NCBI RefSeq assembly: GCF_030814115.1
Contig: NZ_JAUSUP010000004.1
Location: forward strand, 62,001-126,000
Direction of reading: 5' to 3'
DNA length: 64,000 bases
DNA from: Alkalibacillus filiformis
GTDB taxonomy: Bacteria; Bacillota; Bacilli; Bacillales; Alkalibacillaceae
Under the pieces are notes generated by a model. It was not told the origin of the DNA. It was given only the letters and a program-made list of their open reading frames with translations, and made no database searches. Made by a program: the position numbers and the translations under genes. Shown in pieces: positions 26,991-34,077 of this stretch (position 1 is its first letter; each line of letters opens with the position of its first letter).

Positions 26991-28220
26991 ATGAGTCATA
27001 GATTACAACAGTGGAAAAATCCTATCGTTCTACTATCCTCATTAGGACTTGCTAATGTTGGAGATTTTATCTATCTTGTGGCGATCAATATTATTGTGTA
27101 TCAAATGACTGGATCGGCTACAGCGGTTGCGTTACTTTGGATTATAGGTCCATTAACGAACATTTTAACGAAATTTTGGACAGGCAGTTACATTGATTAT
27201 CGAAGTAAAAGAAAGATTATGATTCAGACATACATAGCCCGTGGTTTACTTATTATGTTTATACCATTAGCACCTAATGTTGTAGCAATATACATATTAT
27301 TAGTATTTCTAAGTATTGCAAGAGCCTTCTTTGGACCTTCTTCTATGACATACACAACAATGCTTGTTCCCATTGACATGCGGAAAAGATTTAACGCCAT
27401 TCGATCTTTCACATCATCATCCGCCTTTATCATTGGTCCTTCCATAGGTGGTTCACTTATTTTATTAACGAGTGTTAACGCTACACTTTGGGTTAACGGT
27501 TTTTTATTTATTATAGCTGCTTTAATTTTAATTATATTACCTGATTTAGACGAACGTGAAAAATCATCGATCCCTAAATTGACGATTCACCAAATTAAAG
27601 AGGATTTTTCACTTGTACTAAAGTTCTTTAGTGAAAATAAATATATATCATTTATTTATATTACTTTTATTTTAATTATGGTTGCTACATTCGCGATGGA
27701 TTCACAGGAAGTTGTGTTCACCCAACAAGTTATTGGTTTGTCCGAATTCGAGTATAGTTTGTTAATTAGTATTACTGGTATAGGGTCAGTCACTGGTGGA
27801 GTGGTTCTATCAATATTTTCAAAGCATTTTTCTTTAAGGTATATGATTGCTGTCGGTGTGATTATGTCATCTATTGGTTATCTAGTTTATGCTTTTTCGT
27901 GGTCATTTCTGTCAATTACTGCAGGGTTTATTGTACTAGGCTTTTTCCTTGTCTTTTTAAATGCAGGAATCACGACTTTTTATCAAAACAATGTTCCAGT
28001 CGAATTGATGGGAAGAGTTACGAGCATTATTCAACTCATTCAAAGCATCGCTCAAATTTCGCTTATTATGTTGGTTGGTTTTTTAGGGGATGTTATCTCA
28101 TTAAGGGTCACTATTGTAAGTCTTGCTTCATTAATGTTTATTTCTGCAGTAGTTTACAGTTTATTTATATTTAAACCGAACTATAAAGATTGTTACAAAG
28201 AAGATAAGGAAGGTGTATAA
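26991..28220 (+). CDS. MFS transporter
   Basis: 409 residues, about 12 membrane helices. It resembles MFS_3/macrolide-efflux-like exporters: GLANVGDFIYLVAINIIVYQ, the A-like motif YRSKRKIMIQ, and NAIRSFTSSSAFIIGPSIGG. The frame is open to 26976, but GGAGGG before ATG 26991 decides the start. The next gene starts one base after its stop. Substrate unknown. Confidence 0.85.
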   Translation: MSHRLQQWKNPIVLLSSLGLANVGDFIYLVAINIIVYQMTGSATAVALLWIIGPLTNILTKFWTGSYIDYRSKRKIMIQTYIARGLLIMFIPLAPNVVAIYILLVFLSIARAFFGPSSMTYTTMLVPIDMRKRFNAIRSFTSSSAFIIGPSIGGSLILLTSVNATLWVNGFLFIIAALILIILPDLDEREKSSIPKLTIHQIKEDFSLVLKFFSENKYISFIYITFILIMVATFAMDSQEVVFTQQVIGLSEFEYSLLISITGIGSVTGGVVLSIFSKHFSLRYMIAVGVIMSSIGYLVYAFSWSFLSITAGFIVLGFFLVFLNAGITTFYQNNVPVELMGRVTSIIQLIQSIAQISLIMLVGFLGDVISLRVTIVSLASLMFISAVVYSLFIFKPNYKDCYKEDKEGV

Positions 28221-28221
28221 A

Positions 28222-28749
28222 ATGAAAGCACTATTAGTAATTGATGCGCAAAATGGAATTGTTAATTTTAAAGACTTTTCGGAGGAAGTATCTCTGATTG
28301 AAAAGGTTATCCAGGCTTTTAAAGCGGAAAGTCTTCCAGTAATCTTTATGAAACAAGTGGATGATATGGAGGATAGTCCACTTTATAAAGGCTCATCAGG
28401 TTCAGATCTACATGATTCATTAAGCGATTATGCTGATTATGTAATTGAGAAAAAGACGCCTAGTTCATTTTACAATACAAAGCTTAGTGAAGTTCTTGAT
28501 AAGTTAAATATAGATCATTTATATGTTACTGGCTTTAACACAGAATTTTGTTGCATGTTTACAGCAATTGCTGCATTCGACAGAGGCTACAAAGTAAGTT
28601 TTATTGAAGATGCGACAGGGACAGTTAATTTAGAAGAAGAATATGAAATGCCTGGTCTAGATATTAGAGATTTTGTTGGTACAGCTTTGCATTGGACAAA
28701 TGTGATAGAAGTGTTGGATTACGAAGAATTTGAAGAACTTGAGAGATAG
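28222..28749 (+). CDS. Isochorismatase-family cysteine hydrolase
   Basis: 175 residues. Catalytic triad candidates: Asp in LLVIDAQNGI, Lys in VIEKKTPSSF, Cys in VTGFNTEFCCMFTA. The family covers nicotinamidases, isochorismatases and related amidases; the substrate is not evident. The ATG at 28222 follows AAGGAAGGTG. It is cotranscribed with the MFS gene (one base gap) and followed closely by a short ORF. Confidence 0.85.
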   Translation: MKALLVIDAQNGIVNFKDFSEEVSLIEKVIQAFKAESLPVIFMKQVDDMEDSPLYKGSSGSDLHDSLSDYADYVIEKKTPSSFYNTKLSEVLDKLNIDHLYVTGFNTEFCCMFTAIAAFDRGYKVSFIEDATGTVNLEEEYEMPGLDIRDFVGTALHWTNVIEVLDYEEFEELER

Positions 28750-28761
28750 AGGGACGTTGAA

Positions 28762-28872
28762 GTGACAAATGATAAGTCAAAAAAGATTTATGAGTTGAGA
28801 GTACAGAAAAATAACGAGGAGTTACTAATTTCTACAAAACAAGCGTTGAATTTATTAGTGAAATTACGTTAA
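28762..28872 (+). CDS. Short conserved-looking ORF, 36 residues
   Basis: A GTG start with GAGGG about eight bases upstream, 12 bp after the isochorismatase-like gene, and a strong terminator directly behind it. The product is charged and helical (KIYELRVQKNNEELLIST). Position at the end of an operon and a good ribosome binding site argue that it is translated. I do not recognise it. Confidence 0.5.
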   Translation: MTNDKSKKIYELRVQKNNEELLISTKQALNLLVKLR

Positions 28873-28882
28873 TTATAAGTTC

Positions 28883-28918
28883 TAGAATGCAACAAGGTAA
28901 TTGTTGCATTCTATTTTT
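28883..28918 (+). terminator. Terminator
   Basis: A 12-bp perfect stem, TAGAATGCAACA and TGTTGCATTCTA, with a 7-nt loop, then TTTTTG. Confidence 0.85.
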
Positions 28919-28929
28919 GAATAAACATC

Positions 28930-28963
28930 TTGACTGACGATTATATCGTAATATAAGATATAA
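28930..28963 (+). promoter_or_regulatory. Promoter and candidate MarR operator
   Basis: TTGACT, a 16-bp spacer and TATAAG form a SigA-like promoter. TTATATC (28941-28947) and GATATAA (28957-28963) make a 7-bp inverted repeat that covers the spacer and -10, just upstream of the MarR gene. This is typical of autoregulation. Confidence 0.55.
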
Positions 28964-28980
28964 TTGTTAGGAGGTAAACT

Positions 28981-29406
28981 ATGGAAAATGAAAGTATTGC
29001 AAAAGAAATAAATAAGAATTGGACCGACATTTATTATTTGCTGCACTATACACATTTAGAAAACTTATCACACCAAGCGATTAGGCTATTACAACATATT
29101 AATAAGAGAGGTAACTGCTCGGTTAGTGATTTGGCAGAGTTACTAGGTGTCACTCATAATACTGCTTCTGAACATATAAAAAGATTAGCTAGTAAAGGAT
29201 TAGTGATTAAAAAACGGAGTTCATACGATGAACGAAGAGTTGTTATTTCGTTAACTGATAATGGAGAGTTAGAACTTCATAAACATACACACTTAGATGA
29301 GTTAAAGTTAAACAAAGTTTTAGAAAACCTTTCTGTTGAGGAAAAAACACAGGTTGAACAAGCGTTTTCTTTACTCAGAGAGGAAGTAGTAAAGTGTTTT
29401 TCTTAA
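28981..29406 (+). CDS. MarR family transcriptional regulator
   Basis: 141 residues. The winged helix covers about residues 30-100: ISxxAIRLLQHI, VSDLAELLGVTHNTASEHIKRLASKGLV, then the wing KKRSSYDERRVVISLTDNG. The ATG follows AGGAGG. It overlaps the next gene by 13 bp and heads an operon with a DUF3147 protein and a methyltransferase. The inverted repeat over its promoter is the likely operator. Ligand unknown. Confidence 0.88.
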   Translation: MENESIAKEINKNWTDIYYLLHYTHLENLSHQAIRLLQHINKRGNCSVSDLAELLGVTHNTASEHIKRLASKGLVIKKRSSYDERRVVISLTDNGELELHKHTHLDELKLNKVLENLSVEEKTQVEQAFSLLREEVVKCFS

Positions 29407-29726
29407 CAAAAGTCATGGTATCAGCCATAATCATTGGCGCTGTAACTGAAGTAGCAAGGTACTTTCCTAAGTATGGTGGGATTATAGCAGCGTTACCATT
29501 AGTGAGCTTATTAAGCTTGTTTTGGTTAAGTGTTCAAGGAGAGAAAATCACAAATTTAAGTAACTTTGCGCTTGGAGTATTATGGGGGTTTCCTGCAACA
29601 GCAGTACTTTTATTGTTAGTTGCTTTATCTTTAAAGTACTCAATGTCTTTAAGTATTTCTATTGGTTTGGGATTAGTGTCTTGGCTTGTAGTGTTATACA
29701 TTCAAGATATTTTGTTTGGTTCATGA
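29394..29726 (+). CDS. DUF3147 family membrane protein
   Basis: 110 residues, four membrane helices. VARYFPKYGGIIAALPLVSLLSLFWL is the hallmark of DUF3147. It starts at a GTG inside the end of the MarR gene, with GAGGAAG upstream, so translation is coupled. Function unknown; possible membrane target or transporter regulated by the MarR protein. Confidence 0.75.
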   Translation: MFFLTKVMVSAIIIGAVTEVARYFPKYGGIIAALPLVSLLSLFWLSVQGEKITNLSNFALGVLWGFPATAVLLLLVALSLKYSMSLSISIGLGLVSWLVVLYIQDILFGS

Positions 29727-29753
29727 CAAAATTGAAAATGAAGGAGAACTTAG

Positions 29754-30380
29754 ATGTTAAACAAACAAGGTTTTGATTTATGGGCAAATGATTATGACAA
29801 AACAGTTCAAATTAGTGAAGAAAATAATGCTTATCCATTTGCCGGTTATAAGGAAATATTAAACACGATTTATAATGAAGTGATGAGTCAAAGAGAAGCT
29901 AAAGTGCTAGATATTGGTTTAGGTACGGGTGTTTTAGCGGGCAAGCTTTACGATCATGGCTATCATGTAGACGGCATCGATTTTTCATCGAAAATGATTG
30001 AAATTGCTGAGGAAAAAATGCCAGATGCTAATTTAATAGATTGGGATATATCGAATGGACTACCGCCTGAAGTTATGGAGAACAAATATGACTTTATTGT
30101 AAGCACCTATACGTTACACCATTTATCGGATGAAGATAAAGTATTGTTTATTAAGCAGTTAGGATCCATTTTGAAAGAAAACGGTAAAGTGTTAATTGGA
30201 GATATTTCATTTATGACACATGCAGCACTTGAGGTGTGTTATGAAGACAATAAGGATTATTGGGATGAAGATGAATTTTATTTTGTGTATGAGAAACTAG
30301 TACCATCTATTGCAGATGAATATAATGTCGAATACAAGCAAATATCACATTGTGGTGGTGTATTTATCATCACAAAATAA
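29754..30380 (+). CDS. Class I SAM-dependent methyltransferase
   Basis: 208 residues. Motif I VLDIGLGTGVLAGKLY at about residue 50, IDFSSKMIEIAEEKM (acidic loop), and FIVSTYTLHHLSDEDKVLFI. It resembles YrrT-type small methyltransferases (GFDLWANDYDKTVQ start). AAGGAG precedes the ATG. It is the last gene of the marR operon; acceptor unknown. Confidence 0.85.
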   Translation: MLNKQGFDLWANDYDKTVQISEENNAYPFAGYKEILNTIYNEVMSQREAKVLDIGLGTGVLAGKLYDHGYHVDGIDFSSKMIEIAEEKMPDANLIDWDISNGLPPEVMENKYDFIVSTYTLHHLSDEDKVLFIKQLGSILKENGKVLIGDISFMTHAALEVCYEDNKDYWDEDEFYFVYEKLVPSIADEYNVEYKQISHCGGVFIITK

Positions 30381-30384
30381 TTCT

Positions 30385-30420
30385 AAACTCGACTGTGATT
30401 TTGACAGTCGAGTTTAATTT
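30385..30420. terminator. Bidirectional terminator
   Basis: A 12-bp perfect stem, AAACTCGACTGT and ACAGTCGAGTTT, with T runs on both strands, between convergent methyltransferase and TetR genes. Confidence 0.85.
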
Positions 30421-31004
30421 TTAACCCCGCGCCAGAAAACACTCCAAATATCATTTAAATATTGTTCTAATTCAATACCTCTAAGTGAATAGTAACGAAC
30501 ATCAACATCTAAGTTATTGAAAATAAAAAGGTAATGTCTTAGAACAACGTGACTAGAAAGTGCTGGATCGATTTCTCGGTTTGCTTGTCCCTCTTCAATG
30601 ATTTTAATTAATGCTGATTCGAGTTGTTCTTCACTTTTTTTGATCAGTGGTTTAATTTGATCTGCAACTTCATAAGGTGTGAATAATACAAATCGATAAA
30701 AGAATTCCCCTAAAAAGTCGAGTAAATATTCATTTGTATAAGATTGATGTAATACATTATAAAGTGTCTCCTTTGAGGATAGATGTCTCGATTTTTGAAT
30801 TGTCGTTAGAATAAAGTCCACGTATTCTTCAGTGACTTGTTCAACCGCATTATAGAAAATGGCTTCTTTGTTTTTAAAATGCGCATACAATGACGGCTTT
30901 TTAATATCGACTTTCTCGGCAATCTTTGTCATGGAAGTTGCTTCATAGCCATATTCAGAAAACAATCGAATGCTCTCTTTAATTATTTGTTCTTTTTTAC
31001 TCAT
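30414..31004 (-). CDS. TetR family regulator
   Basis: 196 residues. The HTH is at about residues 5-50 (IIKESIRLFSEYGYEATSMT, IAEKVDIKKPSLYAHFKNKE), followed by an AcrR-like helical ligand domain. A GTG at 31013 sits inside the ribosome binding site, so ATG 31004 after AAGGGTG is the start. It is divergent from a small multidrug export gene, with a palindrome between them, and most likely represses that gene and itself. Confidence 0.88.
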   Translation of the reverse strand: MSKKEQIIKESIRLFSEYGYEATSMTKIAEKVDIKKPSLYAHFKNKEAIFYNAVEQVTEEYVDFILTTIQKSRHLSSKETLYNVLHQSYTNEYLLDFLGEFFYRFVLFTPYEVADQIKPLIKKSEEQLESALIKIIEEGQANREIDPALSSHVVLRHYLFIFNNLDVDVRYYSLRGIELEQYLNDIWSVFWRGVKN

Positions 31005-31056
31005 GTTTGTCACCCTTTTCTTATATTAATAGGTGTGCTAAAATTATTATACAGAC

Positions 31057-31076
31057 AACCTATCGTTCGTTAGGTT
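31057..31076. promoter_or_regulatory. Candidate TetR operator, copy 1
   Basis: AACCTATCG-TT-CGTTAGGTT, a 20-bp near-palindrome (one mismatched pair in the 9-bp arms) in the tetR/efflux divergent region. Confidence 0.65.
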
Positions 31077-31112
31077 ATTTTAATCTTAACATGATAAGGA
31101 GGAAAGATAAAG

Positions 31113-31550
31113 ATGCTAGAATACATTTGGTTAAGTTTGGCGGCGTGGTTTATGGGGTTCTTTCCTTTTTTGGAGATATATCTTGCAATTCCAGCAGCAA
31201 TGGCGATGGGGTTAGATGTGGTATCAGCGATTCTTTGGTCAAGTTTTGGCAACTTTTTAGCCATCCCTATAATTGTGTTATTTTATGATCAATTATCAAA
31301 GATTAAAAAGATAAATAAATACTTTATTAAGCTTTCACAATCTAAGTTCAGTCACCGTATTAGTAAGAATGGCTTTACGTTTATACTAATTGCGACACCG
31401 GTCGTTGGAGCATGGGCTGTTGCCGTAATCGGTAAGTTTGTCGGAATGGAAAAGGGCAAGCTCATCGTGTCATCGGCTATTAGTATTGGGTTATATGGTG
31501 TTATTTTAGGCGTATTAACCGAGTTAGGGATTAATACTTTTTTTAGTTAA
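31113..31550 (+). CDS. Small multidrug export protein (Sm_multidrug_ex family)
   Basis: 145 residues with four to five helices. It matches the COG2426 pattern: FFPFLEIYLAIPAAMAMGLD, GNFLAIPIIVLFYD and ATPVVGAWAVAVIGKFVGM. The ATG follows AAGGAGG. It is flanked by two copies of the TetR operator, so drug- or stress-inducible expression is likely. Transport function is assigned only by family name. Confidence 0.8.
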   Translation: MLEYIWLSLAAWFMGFFPFLEIYLAIPAAMAMGLDVVSAILWSSFGNFLAIPIIVLFYDQLSKIKKINKYFIKLSQSKFSHRISKNGFTFILIATPVVGAWAVAVIGKFVGMEKGKLIVSSAISIGLYGVILGVLTELGINTFFS

Positions 31551-31553
31551 TTA

Positions 31554-31573
31554 AACCTAACGACCGTTAGTTT
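31554..31573. promoter_or_regulatory. Candidate TetR operator, copy 2
   Basis: AACCTAACG-AC-CGTTAGTTT has the same 20-bp layout as copy 1, directly after the stop codon of the export gene. The T run behind it gives weak terminator character, but a two-base loop makes a hairpin unlikely. Confidence 0.55.
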
Positions 31574-31662
31574 TTTTGTGTTGTTGTGGCCACAAATAAA
31601 CGGTGAAAGGGACTTAGCTCAGTAGGGTTAGCCCTGCAGTCCCTTTAGGATTGGAAATGGTG

Positions 31663-31736
31663 GATCAATTGTATCCATAAATGATGGTGGGATTGTTAAC
31701 AATACTGAATTTATAAAAAACATTAGTAGAGCGTAA
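31663..31736 (+). pseudogene. Possible gene fragment
   Basis: A short frame ending in TAA reads IGNGGSIVSINDGGIVNNTE and ends FIKNISRA. It looks like the C-terminus of some enzyme, but it has no start or upstream coding sequence. I cannot name the parent gene; chance is possible. Confidence 0.25.
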
Positions 31737-31776
31737 AACTCGTACTTTTCGTGTCTAGAAAGTGCGAGTTTTGTTT
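31735..31776. terminator. Bidirectional terminator
   Basis: AAAACTCGTACTTT and AAAGTGCGAGTTTT form a 14-bp stem with one mismatch. It precedes the stop of the minus-strand coat gene. Confidence 0.8.
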
Positions 31777-31779
31777 TGC

Positions 31780-32226
31780 CTAACACTTATCACACGGTTT
31801 TGCATCACATTTCCACTCAGGAGTACTTCCATCAATAGGCTCTAAACATTGAACCCCACAGAAACAATCTAGGTCAATAGTTAAACACTGACCTGACCTT
31901 CTTAATTTGGGGAATTTATCACAACATTTAAAACATTTCTCGGGTTCTAGTAATTCTAACGTAGCACAACAATGTTCATCTATTTTAATTACTCTGAAAA
32001 AAACGGTACAAAAACCATCACCTAGGGTTTCAAAAGGTTCACAGTTCCCTTTGCATATAAGAATGAAAGGTATAGTATCCTTTGTTTGATCATGAGTATT
32101 ATTTGATAATAGTTGTGCGCTTCTATTACATCCAAAAAGACAATCTCCTTCTATATTTTGAACCTTATCGATTTTCCTAAGAATTTTGCATACACAATTC
32201 TTATTCTTTTTTGATAGACATTCCAT
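31780..32226 (-). CDS. cotZ: Spore coat protein, CotY/CotZ family
   Basis: 148 residues with about 22 cysteines. GDCLFGCNRSAQLLS, DTIPFILICKGNCEPFE, FFRVIKIDEHCCATLELLEP and GQCLTIDLDCFCGVQCLEP follow CotZ/CotY/ExsY closely. These proteins cross-link into the outer coat or exosporium basal layer by disulfides. The ATG follows AAAGGAG. A sequence matching the SigK -10 (CATATATTA) lies upstream. It is divergent from an Ena-like gene. Which of the CotY/CotZ/ExsY paralogues it is cannot be decided. Confidence 0.88.
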   Translation of the reverse strand: MECLSKKNKNCVCKILRKIDKVQNIEGDCLFGCNRSAQLLSNNTHDQTKDTIPFILICKGNCEPFETLGDGFCTVFFRVIKIDEHCCATLELLEPEKCFKCCDKFPKLRRSGQCLTIDLDCFCGVQCLEPIDGSTPEWKCDAKPCDKC

Positions 32227-32259
32227 TTAAAACGCTCCTTTTCTATTGTTTTCTTTTCA

Positions 32260-32287
32260 TAATATATGTGAGCTTATGCCAATTAGT
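32260..32287 (-). promoter_or_regulatory. Candidate SigK promoter of the coat gene
   Basis: On the minus strand CATATATTA matches the SigK -10 consensus CATANNNTA, and an AC dinucleotide lies 17 bases upstream as expected for the -35. The start codon is 34 bases downstream. Confidence 0.45.
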
Positions 32288-32304
32288 CTGTGCGTGAGTT
32301 TGAA

Positions 32305-32381
32305 AATCTATTAAATGTATATTTCTTTAAAAAATATGTTTGAGCTCAATCACATTAAGGTTTAAATGCATTTAATAGATT
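32305..32381. repeat. 13-bp inverted repeat in the spore-gene divergent region
   Basis: AATCTATTAAATG (32305-32317) and CATTTAATAGATT (32369-32381) are exact inverted copies separated by 51 bp. A second inverted repeat, TTAGATAGA / TCTATCTAA (32380-32402), follows just before the Ena-like gene. Confidence 0.6.
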
Positions 32382-32427
32382 AGATAGATTTTTTCTATCT
32401 AAATTTTAATTAATAGGAGTGAAAAAT

Positions 32428-32820
32428 GTGATTAGTTGTAAAAAAGATCATGGAAAGCCTTGTTGTGAGAAAAAGCACAAGACTGAATGTGTTACATGTG
32501 AGTGGGAAATTGTTGGCGGACAATCTATCTCATCTCAAACTATTTACACTACTTCCGGTATTTGTCCTATAGTATCTGGAAAAATAAAGTACTGTCATGC
32601 TAGTAATCCAGGAGGCAGTTCTGCAGACACAGTACCAAATCGAATTAGAGTTGAATTTTTACGCGGTGGTACTGTTGTTCAATCTCAAAATGTTTTCTTA
32701 GGTAGTTGTTTAGCTTTTACACTAGGTGGGTTTGATAAGATACGTGTAGACCGTGGTGGGTTTGATGGTACCACGATCACAGGGGAACTTTGTATCAATA
32801 CTAGCTTTGCAATACACTAA
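32428..32820 (+). CDS. Candidate S-Ena-like spore appendage protein (DUF3992-like)
   Basis: 130 residues from GTG 32428, six bases after AGGAGTG. The N-terminus has a cysteine connector, PCCEKKHKTEC, fitting the CC-Xn-C pattern of Ena N-terminal connectors. It is followed by an all-beta domain (ISSQTIYTTSGICPIVSGKI, RVEFLRGGTVVQSQNVFLG, AFTLGGFDKIRV) that ends GELCIN, as in DUF3992 proteins. Ena subunits of the B. cereus group form disulfide-linked fibres on spores. The divergent neighbour is a CotZ-type coat protein, supporting a spore role. Only one subunit gene is present. The assignment is from remembered pattern. Confidence 0.6.
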   Translation: MISCKKDHGKPCCEKKHKTECVTCEWEIVGGQSISSQTIYTTSGICPIVSGKIKYCHASNPGGSSADTVPNRIRVEFLRGGTVVQSQNVFLGSCLAFTLGGFDKIRVDRGGFDGTTITGELCINTSFAIH

Positions 32821-32852
32821 TCTAGCGTTCAATGTTTTAATTGATAAGTTAG

Positions 32853-32884
32853 AAAGACCTTGGCTATGCCAAGGTCTTTTGTGT
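32853..32884 (+). terminator. Terminator of Ena-like gene
   Basis: AAAGACCTTGG and CCAAGGTCTTT form an 11-bp perfect stem with a 5-nt loop, followed by TTTTG. Confidence 0.85.
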
Positions 32885-33020
32885 TCATCCAGTTCCACAC
32901 AATTTTTGTGCACCTTTGTGTCTCGTATTTCGAGATTATTGATATTTTGTAATTGACAATAAGTAACAATTAGGAGATAGTGTTGATAGGAAATACCTAA
33001 ATTCAATAAAAATTAATGTG

Positions 33021-33173
33021 CCTTATGGTGCTTGAAAAAGCTGAAAAGGGAAGGTTGGTGTAAGTCCAACGCGGTCCCGCCACTGTGATGAGGAGACATA
33101 TAGATGATCCACTGTTCAATGAATGGGAAGGGCTATATGTTGATGAATCTGAGCCAGGAGACCTGCCATAAGG
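33021..33173 (+). ncRNA. Cobalamin riboswitch
   Basis: Conserved blocks are present in order: GGTGC, GAAAAGGGAA, GGTGTAAGTCC, ACGCGGTCCCGCCACTGTGA (B12 box), and TGAGCCAGGAGACCTGCC. The outer stem is CCTTATGG (33021-33028) with CCATAAGG (33166-33173). Downstream, CCTA (near 33186) can pair with the TAGG of the AGGAGGG at about 33199-33205, which suggests translational control. The next gene is an acyl-CoA thioesterase, not a B12 gene. Confidence 0.95.
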
Positions 33174-33217
33174 AAGAACATGAATTCCTACGGGAAATAG
33201 GAGGGTGTTACGTCATG

Positions 33218-33248
33218 AAAGACAACCATTATGGTGTGGTTCCATGAT
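33218..33248 (+). CDS. Ten-codon ORF behind the cobalamin riboswitch (possible leader or relic)
   Basis: ATG (about 33216-33218) to TGA, reading MKDNHYGVVP, with ATAGGAGGG about nine bases upstream. That ribosome binding site is the one the riboswitch expression platform could hide. It may be a leader peptide or the surviving start of a deleted B12-regulated gene. Coordinates are approximate to a few bases. Confidence 0.4.
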
Positions 33249-33294
33249 TAAGGTTAGTCCTCAATCAAAGTATATTAATTTAGGAGGTTAACTA

Positions 33295-33765
33295 TTGGAA
33301 CCGATGCCTGTAAGTTATTCGAAGATGAAACAAACAAAGCTCGTATTACCACCAGATACGAATCATTTAGACACAATTTTCGGTGGGAAAGTATTAGCAT
33401 TTATCGATGAAATAGCAGCATTGACGGCTATGAAACATTCAAATGCCGCTGTTGTGACGGCGTCGATTGATTCGGTAGATTTTTTATCATCTGCCAAAGT
33501 AGGCGATGCATTAACGTTAGAAGCTTTTGTTACCAGGACTGGACGTACATCGATGGAAGTGTATGTGAAAGTTTATGCTGATGATTTGTTACGGAGGCAT
33601 AAAGAGCTAACGACTGAGTCATTTCTAACGATGGTTGCTGTTGATCAAAATGGTAAGCCTACTAAAGTGCCAGGAGTTATTCCTGAAACAGAAGAAGAAC
33701 AAAGGTTGTATGACACCGCACTTGCTCGGAAAGAACACCGAAAAAATCGGTCAGCATTAAGGTGA
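33295..33765 (+). CDS. Acyl-CoA thioesterase (YkhA-like hotdog protein)
   Basis: 156 residues of the YciA/BACH hotdog family: LPPDTNHLDTIFGGKVLAFID with the catalytic Asp/Asn region, VTASIDSVDFLSSAKVGD, and LTTESFLTMVAVDQNGKP. It hydrolyses acyl-CoAs in the cytoplasm. Start is TTG after TAGGAGG. It stands behind a cobalamin riboswitch, which is an unexpected regulator for this family. Strong terminator follows. Confidence 0.88.
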   Translation: MEPMPVSYSKMKQTKLVLPPDTNHLDTIFGGKVLAFIDEIAALTAMKHSNAAVVTASIDSVDFLSSAKVGDALTLEAFVTRTGRTSMEVYVKVYADDLLRRHKELTTESFLTMVAVDQNGKPTKVPGVIPETEEEQRLYDTALARKEHRKNRSALR

Positions 33766-33798
33766 AAGAGATGCTGATCGATTAGGTTAAAATACTAA

Positions 33799-33836
33799 AA
33801 AACTGGTATGAGTTAATATACATACCAGTTTTTTTA
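33799..33836. terminator. Bidirectional terminator
   Basis: AAAACTGGTATG and CATACCAGTTTT, 12-bp perfect stem, 10-nt loop, T run. It lies between the thioesterase gene and the minus-strand 38-residue membrane peptide gene. Confidence 0.85.
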
Positions 33837-33950
33837 GTAGATTAGGCTTAACATAAAATGCGCAGAAAAGTATCCAAATACCATGATTAAAGTAATTAAT
33901 GTCACAACCACACAGTACTTCAAGAAAGGCTCTTTTAAATAACTTTTCAT
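33834..33950 (-). CDS. 38-residue single-span membrane peptide
   Basis: Start ATG at 33950 with GGAGGGG about nine bases upstream; stop abuts the bidirectional terminator. The product has a basic N-terminus (MKSYLKEPFLKY), then one hydrophobic helix (CVVVTLITLIMVFGYFSAHF) to the end. The ribosome binding site, helix and terminator together make a real gene likely. Family not recognised. Confidence 0.6.
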   Translation of the reverse strand: MKSYLKEPFLKYCVVVTLITLIMVFGYFSAHFMLSLIY

Positions 33951-34077
33951 AGTTAATCCCCTCCGTCTAGAACCTAAGTCCATCATACCATAACTTTCCA
34001 CTTAAAAAATTTAGTAGTAAAATTTATGGAAAATTGTGTTAAAATATAGTGAGGAGTACGGTGAAAGTGGTGGTTAT

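Noticed and set aside
31606-31645. tRNA-like TTAGCTCAGTAGG stretch
   Set aside because: It folds as a simple GGGACT/AGTCCC hairpin; no anticodon or T-arm follows.
32722-33006. Open frames on both strands across the Ena-like terminator
   Set aside because: They run through the terminator hairpin and the end of the Ena-like gene and show no start signal.
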